A stretch of DNA of 64,000 bases from Maritimibacter sp. DP1N21-5 (GCF_019218295.1 NZ_JAHUZF010000004.1:186001-250000), one strand, 5' to 3'; shown: positions 1-8,574, counted from the stretch's first letter. Translations and numbers: made by a program. Notes: generated by a model from the letters alone, not told the origin.

Positions 1-401
1 CGCATGACGCGCTGATGCTCGGGATCGAGGCGGCGAAACCCGGCAACACCTTCGGCGACATCGGTTTCGCCATCCAGAGCTTCGTGGAAAAGAACCGCAT
101 GAGCGTCGTGCGCGATTTCTGCGGTCACGGGCTTGGGCAGGTGTTCCACGCGCCGCCGAACGTCCTCCATTACGGCCGTCCTGGCACCGGACCGGTTCTG
201 CAGGAAGGCATGTTCTTCACCATCGAACCCATGGTGAACCTCGGACGGCCCGAAACCAAGGTGCTTGCCGACGATTGGACCGCCGTCACGCGCGACAAGT
301 CGCTGTCGGCCCAGTTCGAGCATTCCATCGGCATCACGGCGGACGGCTGCGAGATCTTTACCCTGTCGCCCGCCGGGAAGTTTCATCCGACCTACGGCTA
401 G
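1..401 (+). CDS. map: Methionine aminopeptidase, type I (C-terminal part)
   Basis: This is the C-terminal ~130 residues of a cytosolic metallo-aminopeptidase that removes the initiator methionine from new proteins; the start lies outside the window and the reading frame begins at base 3. Late pita-bread-fold motifs are visible: a metal-ligand His in GHGLGQVFHAPPNV, a Glu in FTIEPMVNLG and the final Glu in FEHSIGI. The stop TAG shares the tetranucleotide CTAG with the stop of the convergent DUF2189 gene. The family call is secure; only the part present can be judged. Confidence 0.93.
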   Translation, partial: HDALMLGIEAAKPGNTFGDIGFAIQSFVEKNRMSVVRDFCGHGLGQVFHAPPNVLHYGRPGTGPVLQEGMFFTIEPMVNLGRPETKVLADDWTAVTRDKSLSAQFEHSIGITADGCEIFTLSPAGKFHPTYG

Positions 402-1285
402 AGCCGGTTGTCGCGCTCCATGTCGTCGAAGCGCACCGCCCGGCGATAGAGGTGCCACGTGGCGTGGCCCAGGATCGGGAGCACCACAATCAGCCCTAGG
501 AACAGCGGGGCCGAGCCGATGGCCAGAAGCATGGCCACGATGAAACCCCACAAGAGGACGACGCCGGGACTGGCCCGCGCCACCCGGATCGAGGTGCTCA
601 CCGCGACCGGAAGCCCGACCTTGCGGTCGACCAGCATCGGCGCCGCGACGAAGGTCGTCACGAGCGCCACACAGGCGAAGACGAACCCCGCGCCCATGCC
701 GATGACGATCATGCTCCATCCGGCTTCGGTCGTCAGCACGTCGGACAGGAACGGCAGGAGCGCGCCGTAACTCCCGCCCATCGTCGCGCCATGGATCGTG
801 TCGGCGGTCCAGAGCCAGAGGAAGAACAGGATGCCCAGATAGCCGGCCATTGCCAGAAGCGGCACGATGGTGTCCGCGCGCAGGGCAGCGAAAGCGTCGA
901 ACCAGTTGGCCGTGCCGCGAAGTTCCCGCGTGCGTGACATCGCATAAAGCCCGATCGACAGGATCGGACCGACGAGCGCGAAGCCCGCCGCGATGGGGAA
1001 GAGAAGCGGCACCAGTGCTTCGTTGAAGGCGAGCCCCGCGAGCGCCACGCCGATGATCGGATAGATCAGGACGAGAAACATCACGTCGGTGCGCATGGTG
1101 CTGAAATCGCGGACCCCGGCCTGCATCGCGCGCCTTAGGTCCGTGACCGTCAGCCGTCGCACCCGCGCGGCGGTCATGTCGTGGCTTCCGAGCGTCTCTA
1201 TGCCGTGCTCGACGCTGCGTGCGCCGCGCCCGATCGCGCCCAGTCCGACGGATATCGGATTTCCGATGGTCTTGCTTGTGGACAT
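398..1285 (-). CDS. DUF2189 family integral membrane protein
   Basis: A 295-residue protein predicted to sit in the cytoplasmic membrane. After a soluble N-terminus of about 65 residues come several hydrophobic segments (for example MFLVLIYPIIGVALAGLAF and VVLLWGFIVAMLLAIG). The motif GLYAMSRTRELRG after the second segment is typical of DUF2189. The ATG at 1285 was chosen because a GGGAGGAG ribosome site lies just upstream, although the frame stays open much further. Convergent with map, sharing CTAG. Biochemical function is unknown. Confidence 0.82.
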   Translation of the reverse strand: MSTSKTIGNPISVGLGAIGRGARSVEHGIETLGSHDMTAARVRRLTVTDLRRAMQAGVRDFSTMRTDVMFLVLIYPIIGVALAGLAFNEALVPLLFPIAAGFALVGPILSIGLYAMSRTRELRGTANWFDAFAALRADTIVPLLAMAGYLGILFFLWLWTADTIHGATMGGSYGALLPFLSDVLTTEAGWSMIVIGMGAGFVFACVALVTTFVAAPMLVDRKVGLPVAVSTSIRVARASPGVVLLWGFIVAMLLAIGSAPLFLGLIVVLPILGHATWHLYRRAVRFDDMERDNRL

Positions 1286-1573
1286 GGTCTCCTCCCTCGT
1301 CCGTCTTCCAAACGGCCGGAGACCGGAACCGGGGTTTGAGGTCAGGCCAATGTCACCCCGGGCGGGCAGCGGCCTTGAGCAAGCATAACACAGAGGGCCG
1401 CGTTTTGCGCGCACGATTACGGGTCGTTGGGGAGAGGCTTTCTGCTGCTTGACGTTGCGAGACCTGAAGCAGGACCGTCCTGACCCTTGCCGGACGGGCA
1501 TCGAGAGGCCACAGTCCGTCCTGGAAGGAGCGCCCACCAACGCCTGTGACGACCGTTGAAAGGGAGGCGCCAC
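1286..1573. other. Divergent intergenic region, DUF2189 / MpaB-like
   Basis: 288 bases between two divergent genes, expected to hold promoters in both directions. A perfect short palindrome CAGGAC-C-GTCCTG lies at 1470-1482. No convincing -35/-10 pair or known operator was recognised. The ribosome site AAGGGAGG of the rightward gene is at its right end. Confidence 0.35.
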
Positions 1574-2491
1574 ATGTCGAAAACCACGTCTTATCTGGGC
1601 TGGAAAGTCGATTTCTCCGAGCCCCGGGGCGAGCCCGCGTATTGCTCGCCCGATAGCGTGACCTGGATGATCTACAAGAACCCCGTGGCGCTGGCCGTCG
1701 GGGGCGTGGCGGCCGTCCTGCTCGAATTTGCCGATCCGCGGATCAGGTCCGGGGTCTGGAATCACTCGGTCTATCCGACCGACCCGCTCGGACGGTCCAA
1801 GCGCACCGGCATGGCGGCGATGATCGGGGCCTATGGTCCCTCCTCGGCCGCAAGGCGTGTGATCAAGGGCGTGAACAACATGCATGCGCGCGTGTCGGGC
1901 GAGACGCCCGACGGGCTTGCCTATGCCGCCACGGACCCCGCGCTCCTCGACTGGGTCAGCGCGACGGCGCTCTATGGCTTCGTGACCGCCTACCACCGCT
2001 TCGTGCGTCCTCTCTCGCGGGACGAAATCTGTGCCTTCTATACCGAGAACCTGCCCATCGCGGCGCTTTACGGCGTGGAAACCCCGATCCGCAGGCCCGA
2101 GGATTTCGATACGATCTATGCGACCCGCGCGGCCGGCTTCGAGCCGCATCAGATCGTGTTCGACTTTCTCGACATCATCACCTCCGGCAAGACGGCGCGC
2201 GGGGTGCCGAAGTCGCTCTATCGCGCCGTAGCCGCGGGGGCGGTGAGCCTCCTGCCTCCGGGGCTGCGCGATACGTTGGAGCTTGGTCCGGCCTACGACC
2301 TTACCCCGGGCCGAAGGGTCGCGTTGCGGGCCTTTGGCGCCCTGGGGGACCGGGTGCCGGTCCGGTCGCTTCCGGCGGCGCAGGCCGCGATTCGTCTGGG
2401 GTTGCCCCCGTCCTTCGCGTGGAAATCCACCTCCGCCAAGGCGCGATTGCTTGCCGGGCGGGACCGGGCGAGCCTTGTCGCCGCGCACTAG
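1574..2491 (+). CDS. Oxygenase MpaB family protein (DUF2236)
   Basis: A 305-residue protein of the MpaB/DUF2236 family, related to haem-dependent latex-clearing oxygenases and fungal MpaB. Family hallmarks are the N-terminal NPVALAVGGVAAVLLEFADP stretch, VWNHSV (His ~64), and NNMHARV (His ~104) followed by DPALLDWVSATALYG. The ATG at 1574 follows AAGGGAGGCGCCAC; an upstream in-frame start 18 bases earlier has no such site. No signal peptide is evident, so a cytoplasmic or membrane-associated role is inferred. Its substrate cannot be read from the sequence. The stop abuts that of the convergent HAD gene with no spacer. Confidence 0.85.
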   Translation: MSKTTSYLGWKVDFSEPRGEPAYCSPDSVTWMIYKNPVALAVGGVAAVLLEFADPRIRSGVWNHSVYPTDPLGRSKRTGMAAMIGAYGPSSAARRVIKGVNNMHARVSGETPDGLAYAATDPALLDWVSATALYGFVTAYHRFVRPLSRDEICAFYTENLPIAALYGVETPIRRPEDFDTIYATRAAGFEPHQIVFDFLDIITSGKTARGVPKSLYRAVAAGAVSLLPPGLRDTLELGPAYDLTPGRRVALRAFGALGDRVPVRSLPAAQAAIRLGLPPSFAWKSTSAKARLLAGRDRASLVAAH

Positions 2492-3136
2492 CTAGAGGCC
2501 GATCAACTCGCGAAAGGCGGGGAAACTCGCCACCATCTCGATCCCGAGCGGCGCCAGAAGCCCCGGGCCATGCGGCGCAAAGCCGATCGTGCGCATGCCC
2601 GCGGCGATCCCGCCGCTGGCCCCCGAGGGGCTGTCGTCCAGCACCACGCAATCGGCGGGCGCGACGCCAAGTGCATGCGCCGCCTCGAGAAACAGGTCCG
2701 GCGCCGGTTTCGGCGCACCAAGTTCCTGACCCGAGAACAGACGACCCTTCAGCCGGTCCCAGATTTCGGGATGGGCCCCGAGCGTGATGGTCATCTTGCG
2801 CCGCGTGCCGTTCGAACCGACGGCATAGGGGACGCCGGCCGCGTCGAGCGCATCGAGCGTCTCGACCACCCCCGGCATCATCGGCACGCCCTCGGCCAGA
2901 CGCGCGTAGAGCTTGTCATAGAAAAGATCGACCCAATCGGGACCGAAGCCGATCCCCATCGACCGCGCCCGATCCGCGACCCCTGCGATGGTGCCGCCGA
3001 TGAATGTGCGCTCGGCCTCGTCCCGCGACATTGGTCGCCCATGAGCGGCCAGTTCCTCGCACAGCAGGTCGAAGGCCGGCGGCTCGCTGTCGACAAGAAC
3101 GCCGTCGCAGTCGAAAAGCACTGCTTTCGGGGTCAT
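2492..3136 (-). CDS. HAD-family phosphatase / phosphoglycolate phosphatase-like hydrolase
   Basis: A 214-residue haloacid-dehalogenase superfamily hydrolase that probably dephosphorylates a small metabolite. All four motifs are present: DCDGVLVDSE (nucleophile Asp 9, acid/base Asp 11), GSNGTRRKM (Ser/Thr motif II), APKPAPDLF (Lys motif III) and VVLDDSPSG (acidic motif IV). A helical cap domain lies between motifs I and II, as in beta-phosphoglucomutase and Gph-like proteins. It follows rsmD by 17 bases and may be cotranscribed with it. Exact substrate unknown. Confidence 0.87.
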   Translation of the reverse strand: MTPKAVLFDCDGVLVDSEPPAFDLLCEELAAHGRPMSRDEAERTFIGGTIAGVADRARSMGIGFGPDWVDLFYDKLYARLAEGVPMMPGVVETLDALDAAGVPYAVGSNGTRRKMTITLGAHPEIWDRLKGRLFSGQELGAPKPAPDLFLEAAHALGVAPADCVVLDDSPSGASGGIAAGMRTIGFAPHGPGLLAPLGIEMVASFPAFRELIGL

Positions 3137-3153
3137 GTGGGTGTGCGGTGTCC

Positions 3154-3717
3154 TCACTCTTGTCGCTCGCAGATCGTGATCGTCGTGTCCCCATACCGCC
3201 TTGCGTCCAGAACCGCGATGCCCTTTGGCGGGACGACGGGGCGGTTTTCTTCCCAGACCAACGTCGCGCCGAGGGCGATCCAGCCGCCGGACAGGGCCGA
3301 GGTCAGGGCCTTCTCCCCCAACCCCTTGCCATAGGGCGGGTCGAGAAACACGAGCGTCGCAGGTGCGGCGTCGCAGGGCGGCAAACGGGTGGCGTCCCGG
3401 GCAATGAGGCGCGTTTCGTCCCGCGCCCGGCATTTGTCGATGTTGTCGCGAATGAGCTTTGTCCCCACGCGCCCGTCTTCGACAAAGGTCACCTGCGCCG
3501 CGCCGCGTGACAGCGCCTCGAGCCCCAGCGCACCGGTCCCCGCGAAGAGGTCGAGCACGACGGCCCCGGTCACGGGATCACCGAAGCGCCCGCCGGTGAG
3601 CATGGAGAACAGGCTCTCGCGGACCCGGTCCGCGGTCGGACGCAGATGCGCGCCGGCATCGCCCTTGCCCACCGCGGCCAAGGCAAGGCCACGAAACCTG
3701 CCCGCGATGATCCTCAC
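3154..3717 (-). CDS. rsmD: 16S rRNA (guanine(966)-N(2))-methyltransferase
   Basis: A 187-residue SAM-dependent methyltransferase acting on G966 of 16S rRNA during 30S assembly. It has the family N-terminus MRIIAGRFRG, the RPTADRVRESLFSML segment, SAM motif I LDLFAGTGALGLEA (~55-68) and the catalytic DPPYGKG (~126-132). The start is GTG at 3717, overlapping the stop of the upstream FAD reductase as GTGA, so the two genes are translationally coupled. Length and motifs match the family. Confidence 0.93.
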   Translation of the reverse strand: MRIIAGRFRGLALAAVGKGDAGAHLRPTADRVRESLFSMLTGGRFGDPVTGAVVLDLFAGTGALGLEALSRGAAQVTFVEDGRVGTKLIRDNIDKCRARDETRLIARDATRLPPCDAAPATLVFLDPPYGKGLGEKALTSALSGGWIALGATLVWEENRPVVPPKGIAVLDARRYGDTTITICERQE

Positions 3718-4922
3718 GCCTTAAGGAGTTCCTTGAGGTCGGTGGCCGTATCTGCCACCGCCGCCGGAGCAGGCGACTTGCCGCCTTCGATCAGCCGCTT
3801 GCCGACCATATAGGCGCGGGGGTCGTCCATGGCGTCGACCGCGACGAGCGTGTCGCCCGCGTAATACCAGAAGCTCCTGCCGCCCTCGGATGTTCGCGTC
3901 ACGACCCGGTCGTAGCCCGTATTCAGCCCTGCGATCTGCAGTTTGGTGTCGTATTGATCCGACCAGAACCACGGCTTCGCGACATAGTCCTTGCCAGCGC
4001 CCATGATGTTCTCTGCCACCAGCTCGGCCTGGTCGATGGCGTTCCCCACGCTTTCCAGCCGGACGCGCCCGCCTTTGTAGGGGAAGGACGCGCAATCACC
4101 CGCAGCATAGATCGACGGATCCGAGGTGTGGCCCTGCGCATCGGTCGCGATCCCGTTGTCGATGGTGAGCCCGGCCGCTTCAGCAAGCCGCGTGTCCGGG
4201 CGGATGCCCACGCCGACGATCACGAAATCGACGTCGAGCGTGGAGCCGTCGGTGAGCTCCGCACCTGACACATGGCCGTCGCCGGTCAGCCGGGAGAGGC
4301 CGACCTCTTCGAGGATCGTGGCACCGTGATTGCGGTGGAGCTCGCGGAAATACTCCGAGGTTTCCGGCGCCGCGACCCGTTGCAGGATGCGCTGCCCCAT
4401 CTCGATCAACGTGACCTTCATGCCTTTCTTGGACGCGACCGCGGCGGCCTCGAGGCCGATGTAACCCCCGCCGACGACAAGCACACGGCGGCCCTCGGCG
4501 AACTCATGCGCCATTGCGTCCACGTCGGCGAGCGTGCGCACGGTATAGACACCGGCAAGATCGCCGCCGATCGCTGCCGGCAGCCGGTTCGGGATCGAGC
4601 CGGTCGTCAGCGCGAGATGCTCGTATTCCAGGACTTCGCCATCCGCGAGGCGCAAGGTCTTGGCCGCCGGATCGATCCCCTCGACCACGGTGTTCAGCCG
4701 GAGGGCGATGTCTTTCTCGGTGTAGAAGCTTTCGGGCCGCAGGTAGAGCCGGTCGAGCGTCATGTCGCCCAGCAGATAGGCCTTGGACAGGGGCGGACGC
4801 TGATAGGGCGGAACCGGTTCCTCGCCGATGAGCGTGATCGGCCCCTCGTAGCCGCCGTGCCGCAATTTCGCGACCAGAGCGGACCCTGCCTGTCCCGCCC
4901 CCACGACAATGCATCCCGCCAT
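3714..4922 (-). CDS. FAD/NAD(P)-dependent ferredoxin reductase-like oxidoreductase
   Basis: A 402-residue flavoprotein resembling putidaredoxin/rhodocoxin reductases that pass electrons from NAD(P)H to a 2Fe-2S ferredoxin. Visible are the N-terminal FAD fold VVGAGQAGSALVAKLR, the P-P-Y-QRPPLSK segment typical of the group, a second dinucleotide fold VLVVGGGYIGLEA and the late FAD motif SIYAAGDCASF, followed by a reductase C-terminal domain. The ribosome site GAGAGGGAG precedes the ATG at 4922. No ferredoxin or P450 gene is adjacent, so the redox partner is unknown. It overlaps rsmD by four bases. Confidence 0.88.
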   Translation of the reverse strand: MAGCIVVGAGQAGSALVAKLRHGGYEGPITLIGEEPVPPYQRPPLSKAYLLGDMTLDRLYLRPESFYTEKDIALRLNTVVEGIDPAAKTLRLADGEVLEYEHLALTTGSIPNRLPAAIGGDLAGVYTVRTLADVDAMAHEFAEGRRVLVVGGGYIGLEAAAVASKKGMKVTLIEMGQRILQRVAAPETSEYFRELHRNHGATILEEVGLSRLTGDGHVSGAELTDGSTLDVDFVIVGVGIRPDTRLAEAAGLTIDNGIATDAQGHTSDPSIYAAGDCASFPYKGGRVRLESVGNAIDQAELVAENIMGAGKDYVAKPWFWSDQYDTKLQIAGLNTGYDRVVTRTSEGGRSFWYYAGDTLVAVDAMDDPRAYMVGKRLIEGGKSPAPAAVADTATDLKELLKA

Positions 4923-5004
4923 ATTTTTCGTCTCCCTCTCGTTCGTGCGTGACCCTATAGTCGCGCCTATGCCGATGGCAATGCGAACAGGAGAGGAAAA
5001 TCGT

Positions 5005-5490
5005 ATGGTTCAAGTAGGTGAAACGCTGCCCGAAGCGACGCTTCTGAAGATGGGTGCAAAGGGGCCCGAGCCGGTGACGCTGTCGTCGCTCACCAAAGGC
5101 AAAAAGACGGTGATCTTCGGGCTGCCGGGCGCCTATACCGGCACCTGCACCACCGCTCATGTTCCCAGCTTCGTGCGCAACATGGACGCCTTGAAGAAAA
5201 AGGGCGTGGATCACGTGGTCTGCGTATCGGTGAACGACCCCTTCGTGATGGGCGCCTGGGGCGAATCGACCGGCGCGACGGATGCCGGGATCGAGATGCT
5301 CGGGGATGCGGATTGTTCGCTGACCGAGGCGCTGGGTCTGCGCTTCGACGCGCCGCCTGTTGGCCTCGTCGCCCGGTCCAAACGCTATGCGCTCATGGCT
5401 GAGGATGGCGTCGTGAAGGTCTTTCAAGCCGAGGAAAACCCCGGCGTCTGCGACATGTCGGGCGGCGAAGCGATGGTCGAAGCGATCTGA
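5005..5490 (+). CDS. Peroxiredoxin, Prx5-type
   Basis: A 161-residue cytosolic thiol peroxidase that should reduce hydrogen peroxide and organic peroxides. The peroxidatic Cys is Cys 48 in PGAYTGTCTTAHVPSF; the usual T-x-x-C context is kept, although Gly replaces the common Pro. A second Cys occurs near the end (GVCDMSGG) and may act as resolving residue. The ATG at 5005 follows GAGAGGAAAATCGT; the open frame extends upstream without a better start. It is divergent from the FAD reductase, with an 82-base promoter region. Followed by a strong hairpin. Confidence 0.92.
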   Translation: MVQVGETLPEATLLKMGAKGPEPVTLSSLTKGKKTVIFGLPGAYTGTCTTAHVPSFVRNMDALKKKGVDHVVCVSVNDPFVMGAWGESTGATDAGIEMLGDADCSLTEALGLRFDAPPVGLVARSKRYALMAEDGVVKVFQAEENPGVCDMSGGEAMVEAI

Positions 5491-5504
5491 TCGCGAAACA
5501 GGAA

Positions 5505-5533
5505 GACAGGCCGGGGCGAGACCCCGGCCTGTC
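5505..5533. terminator. Hairpin terminator between peroxiredoxin and intradiol dioxygenase-like gene
   Basis: A perfect 12-bp stem GACAGGCCGGGG / CCCCGGCCTGTC with a 5-base loop, 14 bases after the peroxiredoxin stop. There is no T-tract on either side. It lies between convergent genes and could serve both. Confidence 0.7.
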
Positions 5534-5619
5534 GGCTGTCCGAACGCGGAAGCAGCCCGGAGGGGGCAGGACGTCGACCCTCCGTCTTTCGACGTGACCT
5601 TTGGCGTTCCGGCGAGCGC

Positions 5620-6321
5620 CTAGAGAGGGCCTGGATCTACTCCGACCACCAGATCGGCGGTGTAACGTCCGGTCTGCTCCCGGATCGCGGCATAGCCGCC
5701 GTCACCGATCTGGCGCGCAATGAAATCATCGGTGTTCATCGTCCTGTGCGCTGCGCCGCGCGTGTCATAGGGGGCGACGGTCGCGTAGATCGCATCCGAC
5801 AGGGTGTCGGGAAAGAAGATCTGGCTGGTGAGGACGGTCGTCTCATCCAGAAATACCTTGTAATGCACGTGTGTGGTGCGCCCGGGATACCAGCCGGGAT
5901 AGATGCTGTCGAAGGTCACGAGGCCGGCCTCGTCCGTCATCTGGGTGCCGCGCAGGAAGGTCTTGTTCGACGTGTCGCCGCCAGCGTTCTGGCGATAGCC
6001 CGAGTAATTTCCTTCGGCATCACACTGCCAGACATCCACCCGCGCGCCCGCGAGCGGCACGCAGGTCGCATCGACGACCTGAAGCTTCAGCGTGAGCGGC
6101 ACGCCCTCGAGGCCTTCAGTGATGTCCGCACGGACGATCCCAGGGTCGAAGTAATAGGGGCCAGCGGTAGTCTCAGGCATGACCATGCAGACATTCGGCG
6201 CGATCGGGCCCGCACCGGCGGCCTGGGCGTGGGCCGCGCGGGAGTATGCGCCTATCCCTAAGGCGACCACAGGCGAGGCGGCGAGGCTGGCCAGAAGCTG
6301 ACGGCGGCTGAGATGTGACAT
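5620..6321 (-). CDS. Tat-exported intradiol ring-cleavage dioxygenase-like protein
   Basis: A 233-residue protein related to the catechol and protocatechuate intradiol dioxygenases, which cleave dihydroxylated aromatics with Fe(III). The N-terminus SRRQLLASLAASPVVALGIG is a Tat-like signal ending near AHAQA, so the protein is probably periplasmic. The fold core is recognisable: a Tyr in TAGPYYFDP, DVWQCDAEGNYSGY, and GWYPGRTTHVHYKVF with the second Tyr and both His ligands. The start at 6321 follows AGAAGGATGAACCG. The GntR gene lies upstream on the same strand. Export is unusual compared with classical cytosolic enzymes, and the substrate is unknown. Confidence 0.85.
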   Translation of the reverse strand: MSHLSRRQLLASLAASPVVALGIGAYSRAAHAQAAGAGPIAPNVCMVMPETTAGPYYFDPGIVRADITEGLEGVPLTLKLQVVDATCVPLAGARVDVWQCDAEGNYSGYRQNAGGDTSNKTFLRGTQMTDEAGLVTFDSIYPGWYPGRTTHVHYKVFLDETTVLTSQIFFPDTLSDAIYATVAPYDTRGAAHRTMNTDDFIARQIGDGGYAAIREQTGRYTADLVVGVDPGPL

Positions 6322-6492
6322 CGGTTCATCCTTCTGTTCGTCAGGACTGAAACGCGGGCGGCCATCCGATCCGTCGAAGGTTGCAGATCTGAAATCATCG
6401 GACTTGGGCCGAGGCGCTGTCTGGTTGCATCTTCGATTCATTAACTCTTGCCTGGGCGGTCCAAGGGCAAGGCGTGGATAATCGTACCGCAT

Positions 6493-6520
6493 CCGGGATT
6501 CTGGAATTCTAGAATCCCGG
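6493..6520. repeat. Palindromic element CCGGGATTCT-N8-AGAATCCCGG (copy 1)
   Basis: Perfect 10-bp inverted arms around an 8-base centre, followed by AAGTCTGAAA. It lies about 170 bases upstream of the dioxygenase-like gene and downstream of the GntR gene. A second copy with nearly the same arms and flank is at 32586-32617, also upstream of a minus-strand oxidoreductase gene. It could be an operator or a small dispersed repeat. Confidence 0.6.
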
Positions 6521-6583
6521 AAGTCTGAAACGGCGCATTTTGACCCATCCTTGAAGAGCGTCAACAGGTCCGGGACGATGCTT

Positions 6584-7255
6584 CTACAGCCCGACGAGCA
6601 TCCGCAACCCCTGCGTCACATCCGTACGCACCGCGAGCCGGAGCCCGGGTTCGTCTCCTGCGGCGAGCGCCGCCAGGATGGTGCGGTGGTGTTTTTGCAG
6701 GTCGGACCGGTCTTTCGACATGTAGAGCGCCCGCATTGTGGGGCCAAGTTGCAGCCAGACTGTCTCGACCATGGCGAGCATTGCCGGGGCCTGCGCCCGC
6801 AGGTAAAGCGTGCGGTGAAATTCGAGGTTCGAGCGGATGTAGCCGGTCACGTCATGTTTCGCGACGACCTCCGCCACCCGCCCGTTGATCGTGCGAAGCC
6901 GTTCGATCAGCGCCATATGCGCGCGTGGCAGGGCGCGGGCGGCGAGTTCTGGCTCGAGGAGCGCCCGGAGTGCGGCGAGTTCCTCGATCCGTTCCGGTGA
7001 CAGGTCCGGCGTCGTCACCCGACCCGACGCGGAGAGCGTCAGCGCTCCTTCGGCGGCGAGGCGACGCACGGCTTCGCGCGCGGGGGTCATCGACACGCCG
7101 AAGTCCTTGCCAATTCCGCGCAGTGTCAGGGCGACGCCGGGCTCCAGTTCGCCCGCCATGATCCGTCCCCGCAACGTGCGATAGACCCGTTCATGTGCCG
7201 GCGCCTGCCCGTCGGGCGGCGGCACCGGGTTCGGATTGGGCACATGGGTTTCCAT
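6584..7255 (-). CDS. GntR-family transcriptional regulator, FadR/FCD subfamily
   Basis: A 223-residue cytosolic DNA-binding regulator. The N-terminal winged helix-turn-helix (~22-90) contains RIMAGELEPG, LTLRGIGKDFGVSMTPAREAV and RRLAAEGAL, typical GntR features. The C-terminal part (~95-220) is a helical FCD effector domain with EFHRTLYL and HHRTILAALAAGD; such domains bind a metal and a small acid ligand. It sits upstream of, and parallel to, the exported dioxygenase-like gene, so that gene is the natural candidate target. The first ~20 residues are Pro-rich. Confidence 0.9.
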   Translation of the reverse strand: METHVPNPNPVPPPDGQAPAHERVYRTLRGRIMAGELEPGVALTLRGIGKDFGVSMTPAREAVRRLAAEGALTLSASGRVTTPDLSPERIEELAALRALLEPELAARALPRAHMALIERLRTINGRVAEVVAKHDVTGYIRSNLEFHRTLYLRAQAPAMLAMVETVWLQLGPTMRALYMSKDRSDLQKHHRTILAALAAGDEPGLRLAVRTDVTQGLRMLVGL

Positions 7256-7263
7256 GATGCTTT

Positions 7264-7271
7264 GTGATCAC
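7264..7271. promoter_or_regulatory. Palindrome GTGATCAC upstream of the GntR gene
   Basis: An 8-base perfect palindrome nine bases upstream of the GntR start codon. FadR-type regulators often bind short GT-N-AC palindromes, so this could be an autoregulatory site. It is too short to be more than a suggestion. Confidence 0.25.
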
Positions 7272-7285
7272 GCCCGCGGTCTTCG

Positions 7286-7987
7286 TCAATCGCGGAAACG
7301 ATAGCGATGCAATTCACCGCCCCGTTGCCGCAGCCACTGGCGCTGGGCCTTGTGGTCGGGACAGATGTCGCCCACCAGCCCCCAGAAGCGTGCCGAGTGA
7401 TCCATGTGGATCATATGCGCGACCTCATGCGCTGCCACGTAATCGAGCACCGGAGGCGGCGCCATGACGAGCCGCCAACTATACATGAGATCGCCCTCAT
7501 GGGTGCACGAGCCCCAGCGCGAGCGCGTGTCGCGCAGCGTAACACGCCCCAGCTCCCGCCCGATCTGGGCCGCATAGTGCTCCGAGGCCATGACCAACCG
7601 GTCCCGCGCCACCGTTTTCAGAAAGGCGGCGAGCCGGGCCGGCGTCGTCTCGACCCGCGTCTGTGGCACCAGGATCGTGCCGTCCCTCACGCTGACGCCA
7701 CGCTGGGGGGCCGCCTCGATCCTGTGCGGCGTCCCCTCGAACAGGAGCGTGGTGCCCGGCATTGGTCGCGCCTCTCCCGGCACGCCGGCCAGATGCTCGC
7801 GGATCCAACTGGATTTCTCGACAAGAAAGCCTTCTGCCTCGGCACGGGGAATGCCCACGGGCATCGAGAGCGTCACGCGTCCGTCAAGCCGACTCACCCG
7901 AAGCGACAGGCGTCGCGAGCGAGTCGAGGGTTTGAGAAGCACTTCGACCGGCGGCTCTCCGGACAGCAGGACCCTTTCGCTCGCCAT
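7286..7987 (-). CDS. YgjP-like zinc metallopeptidase (M48/DUF45)
   Basis: A ~233-residue cytosolic protein of the YgjP/DUF45 family with a C-terminal metalloprotease-like domain. The zinc motif HEVAHMIHMDHSARFW contains HExxH and the third His; it is preceded by RDTRSRWGSCT, the other family signature. The N-terminal ~100 residues form the family beta-rich domain (SRRLSLRVSRLDGRVTLSMP). The start is uncertain: ATG at 7987 fits the usual length, but an in-frame ATG 45 bases upstream is possible and neither has a clear ribosome site. Substrates of the family are poorly known. Confidence 0.87.
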   Translation of the reverse strand: MASERVLLSGEPPVEVLLKPSTRSRRLSLRVSRLDGRVTLSMPVGIPRAEAEGFLVEKSSWIREHLAGVPGEARPMPGTTLLFEGTPHRIEAAPQRGVSVRDGTILVPQTRVETTPARLAAFLKTVARDRLVMASEHYAAQIGRELGRVTLRDTRSRWGSCTHEGDLMYSWRLVMAPPPVLDYVAAHEVAHMIHMDHSARFWGLVGDICPDHKAQRQWLRQRGGELHRYRFRD

Positions 7988-8187
7988 GATGCGATCCGTC
8001 TCGCGCCTGAAGAATGCCCGCCCAAGCCCCATGCCGGTTCCCGTTCCCGTCGATCGTTGCCATTGCCTTGCCCGCCGAACCGCCGATCGTTCGCGTTCTG
8101 CGGGGAAAGGCTTTGACAGCCCCTTGCACTTGTGGCAGTTGCTCCCAGATTCTCGCATGACGACACGACGACGGAAAGGGTTTTTCC

Positions 8188-8520
8188 ATGCCCAAAGCAG
8201 AATGGGGCACCAAGCGCGTCTGCCCGACCACCGGTAAACGGTTCTATGACCTGAACGCCAACCCGATCATTTCGCCCTACACGGGTCACGTGGTCGAGAT
8301 TGATCAGGGCAAGACCCGCACCATGGTTGCGGACAAGGCCGACAAGAATTCGCGCAAAGACGACGACACGATGGACGACGATCTGCTCGACGACGACGAC
8401 GACCTGCTCGACGACGATGACGATTCGGTGGATCTGGACGATGACGTGCTCGAAGACGACGAGGACGACGATGTCTCGCTCGACGACATCACCGATGTGG
8501 CGGGCGACGACGAGGATTGA
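8188..8520 (+). CDS. TIGR02300 / FYDLN-acid family protein
   Basis: A 110-residue alphaproteobacterial protein. The conserved N-terminal half has WGTKRVCPTTGKRFYDLN and PIISPYTG, suggesting a small zinc-ribbon-like or RNA-associated fold. The C-terminal half from about residue 58 is almost entirely Asp/Glu with Leu, a polyanionic low-complexity tail. The DNA of the tail is correspondingly repetitive. Function is unknown. It is a single gene with its own terminator, upstream of tRNA-Ala. Confidence 0.93.
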   Translation: MPKAEWGTKRVCPTTGKRFYDLNANPIISPYTGHVVEIDQGKTRTMVADKADKNSRKDDDTMDDDLLDDDDDLLDDDDDSVDLDDDVLEDDEDDDVSLDDITDVAGDDED

Positions 8521-8542
8521 TCCTCTCGACAGGGTTCCTTGG

Positions 8543-8574
8543 AAGGCCGGGCCACGTGTCCGGCCTTTGTTTTT
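8543..8574 (+). terminator. Rho-independent terminator after the FYDLN gene
   Basis: Stem AAGGCCGG / CCGGCCTT with a 9-base loop, followed by TGTTTTT. It starts 22 bases after the stop codon. Confidence 0.85.
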
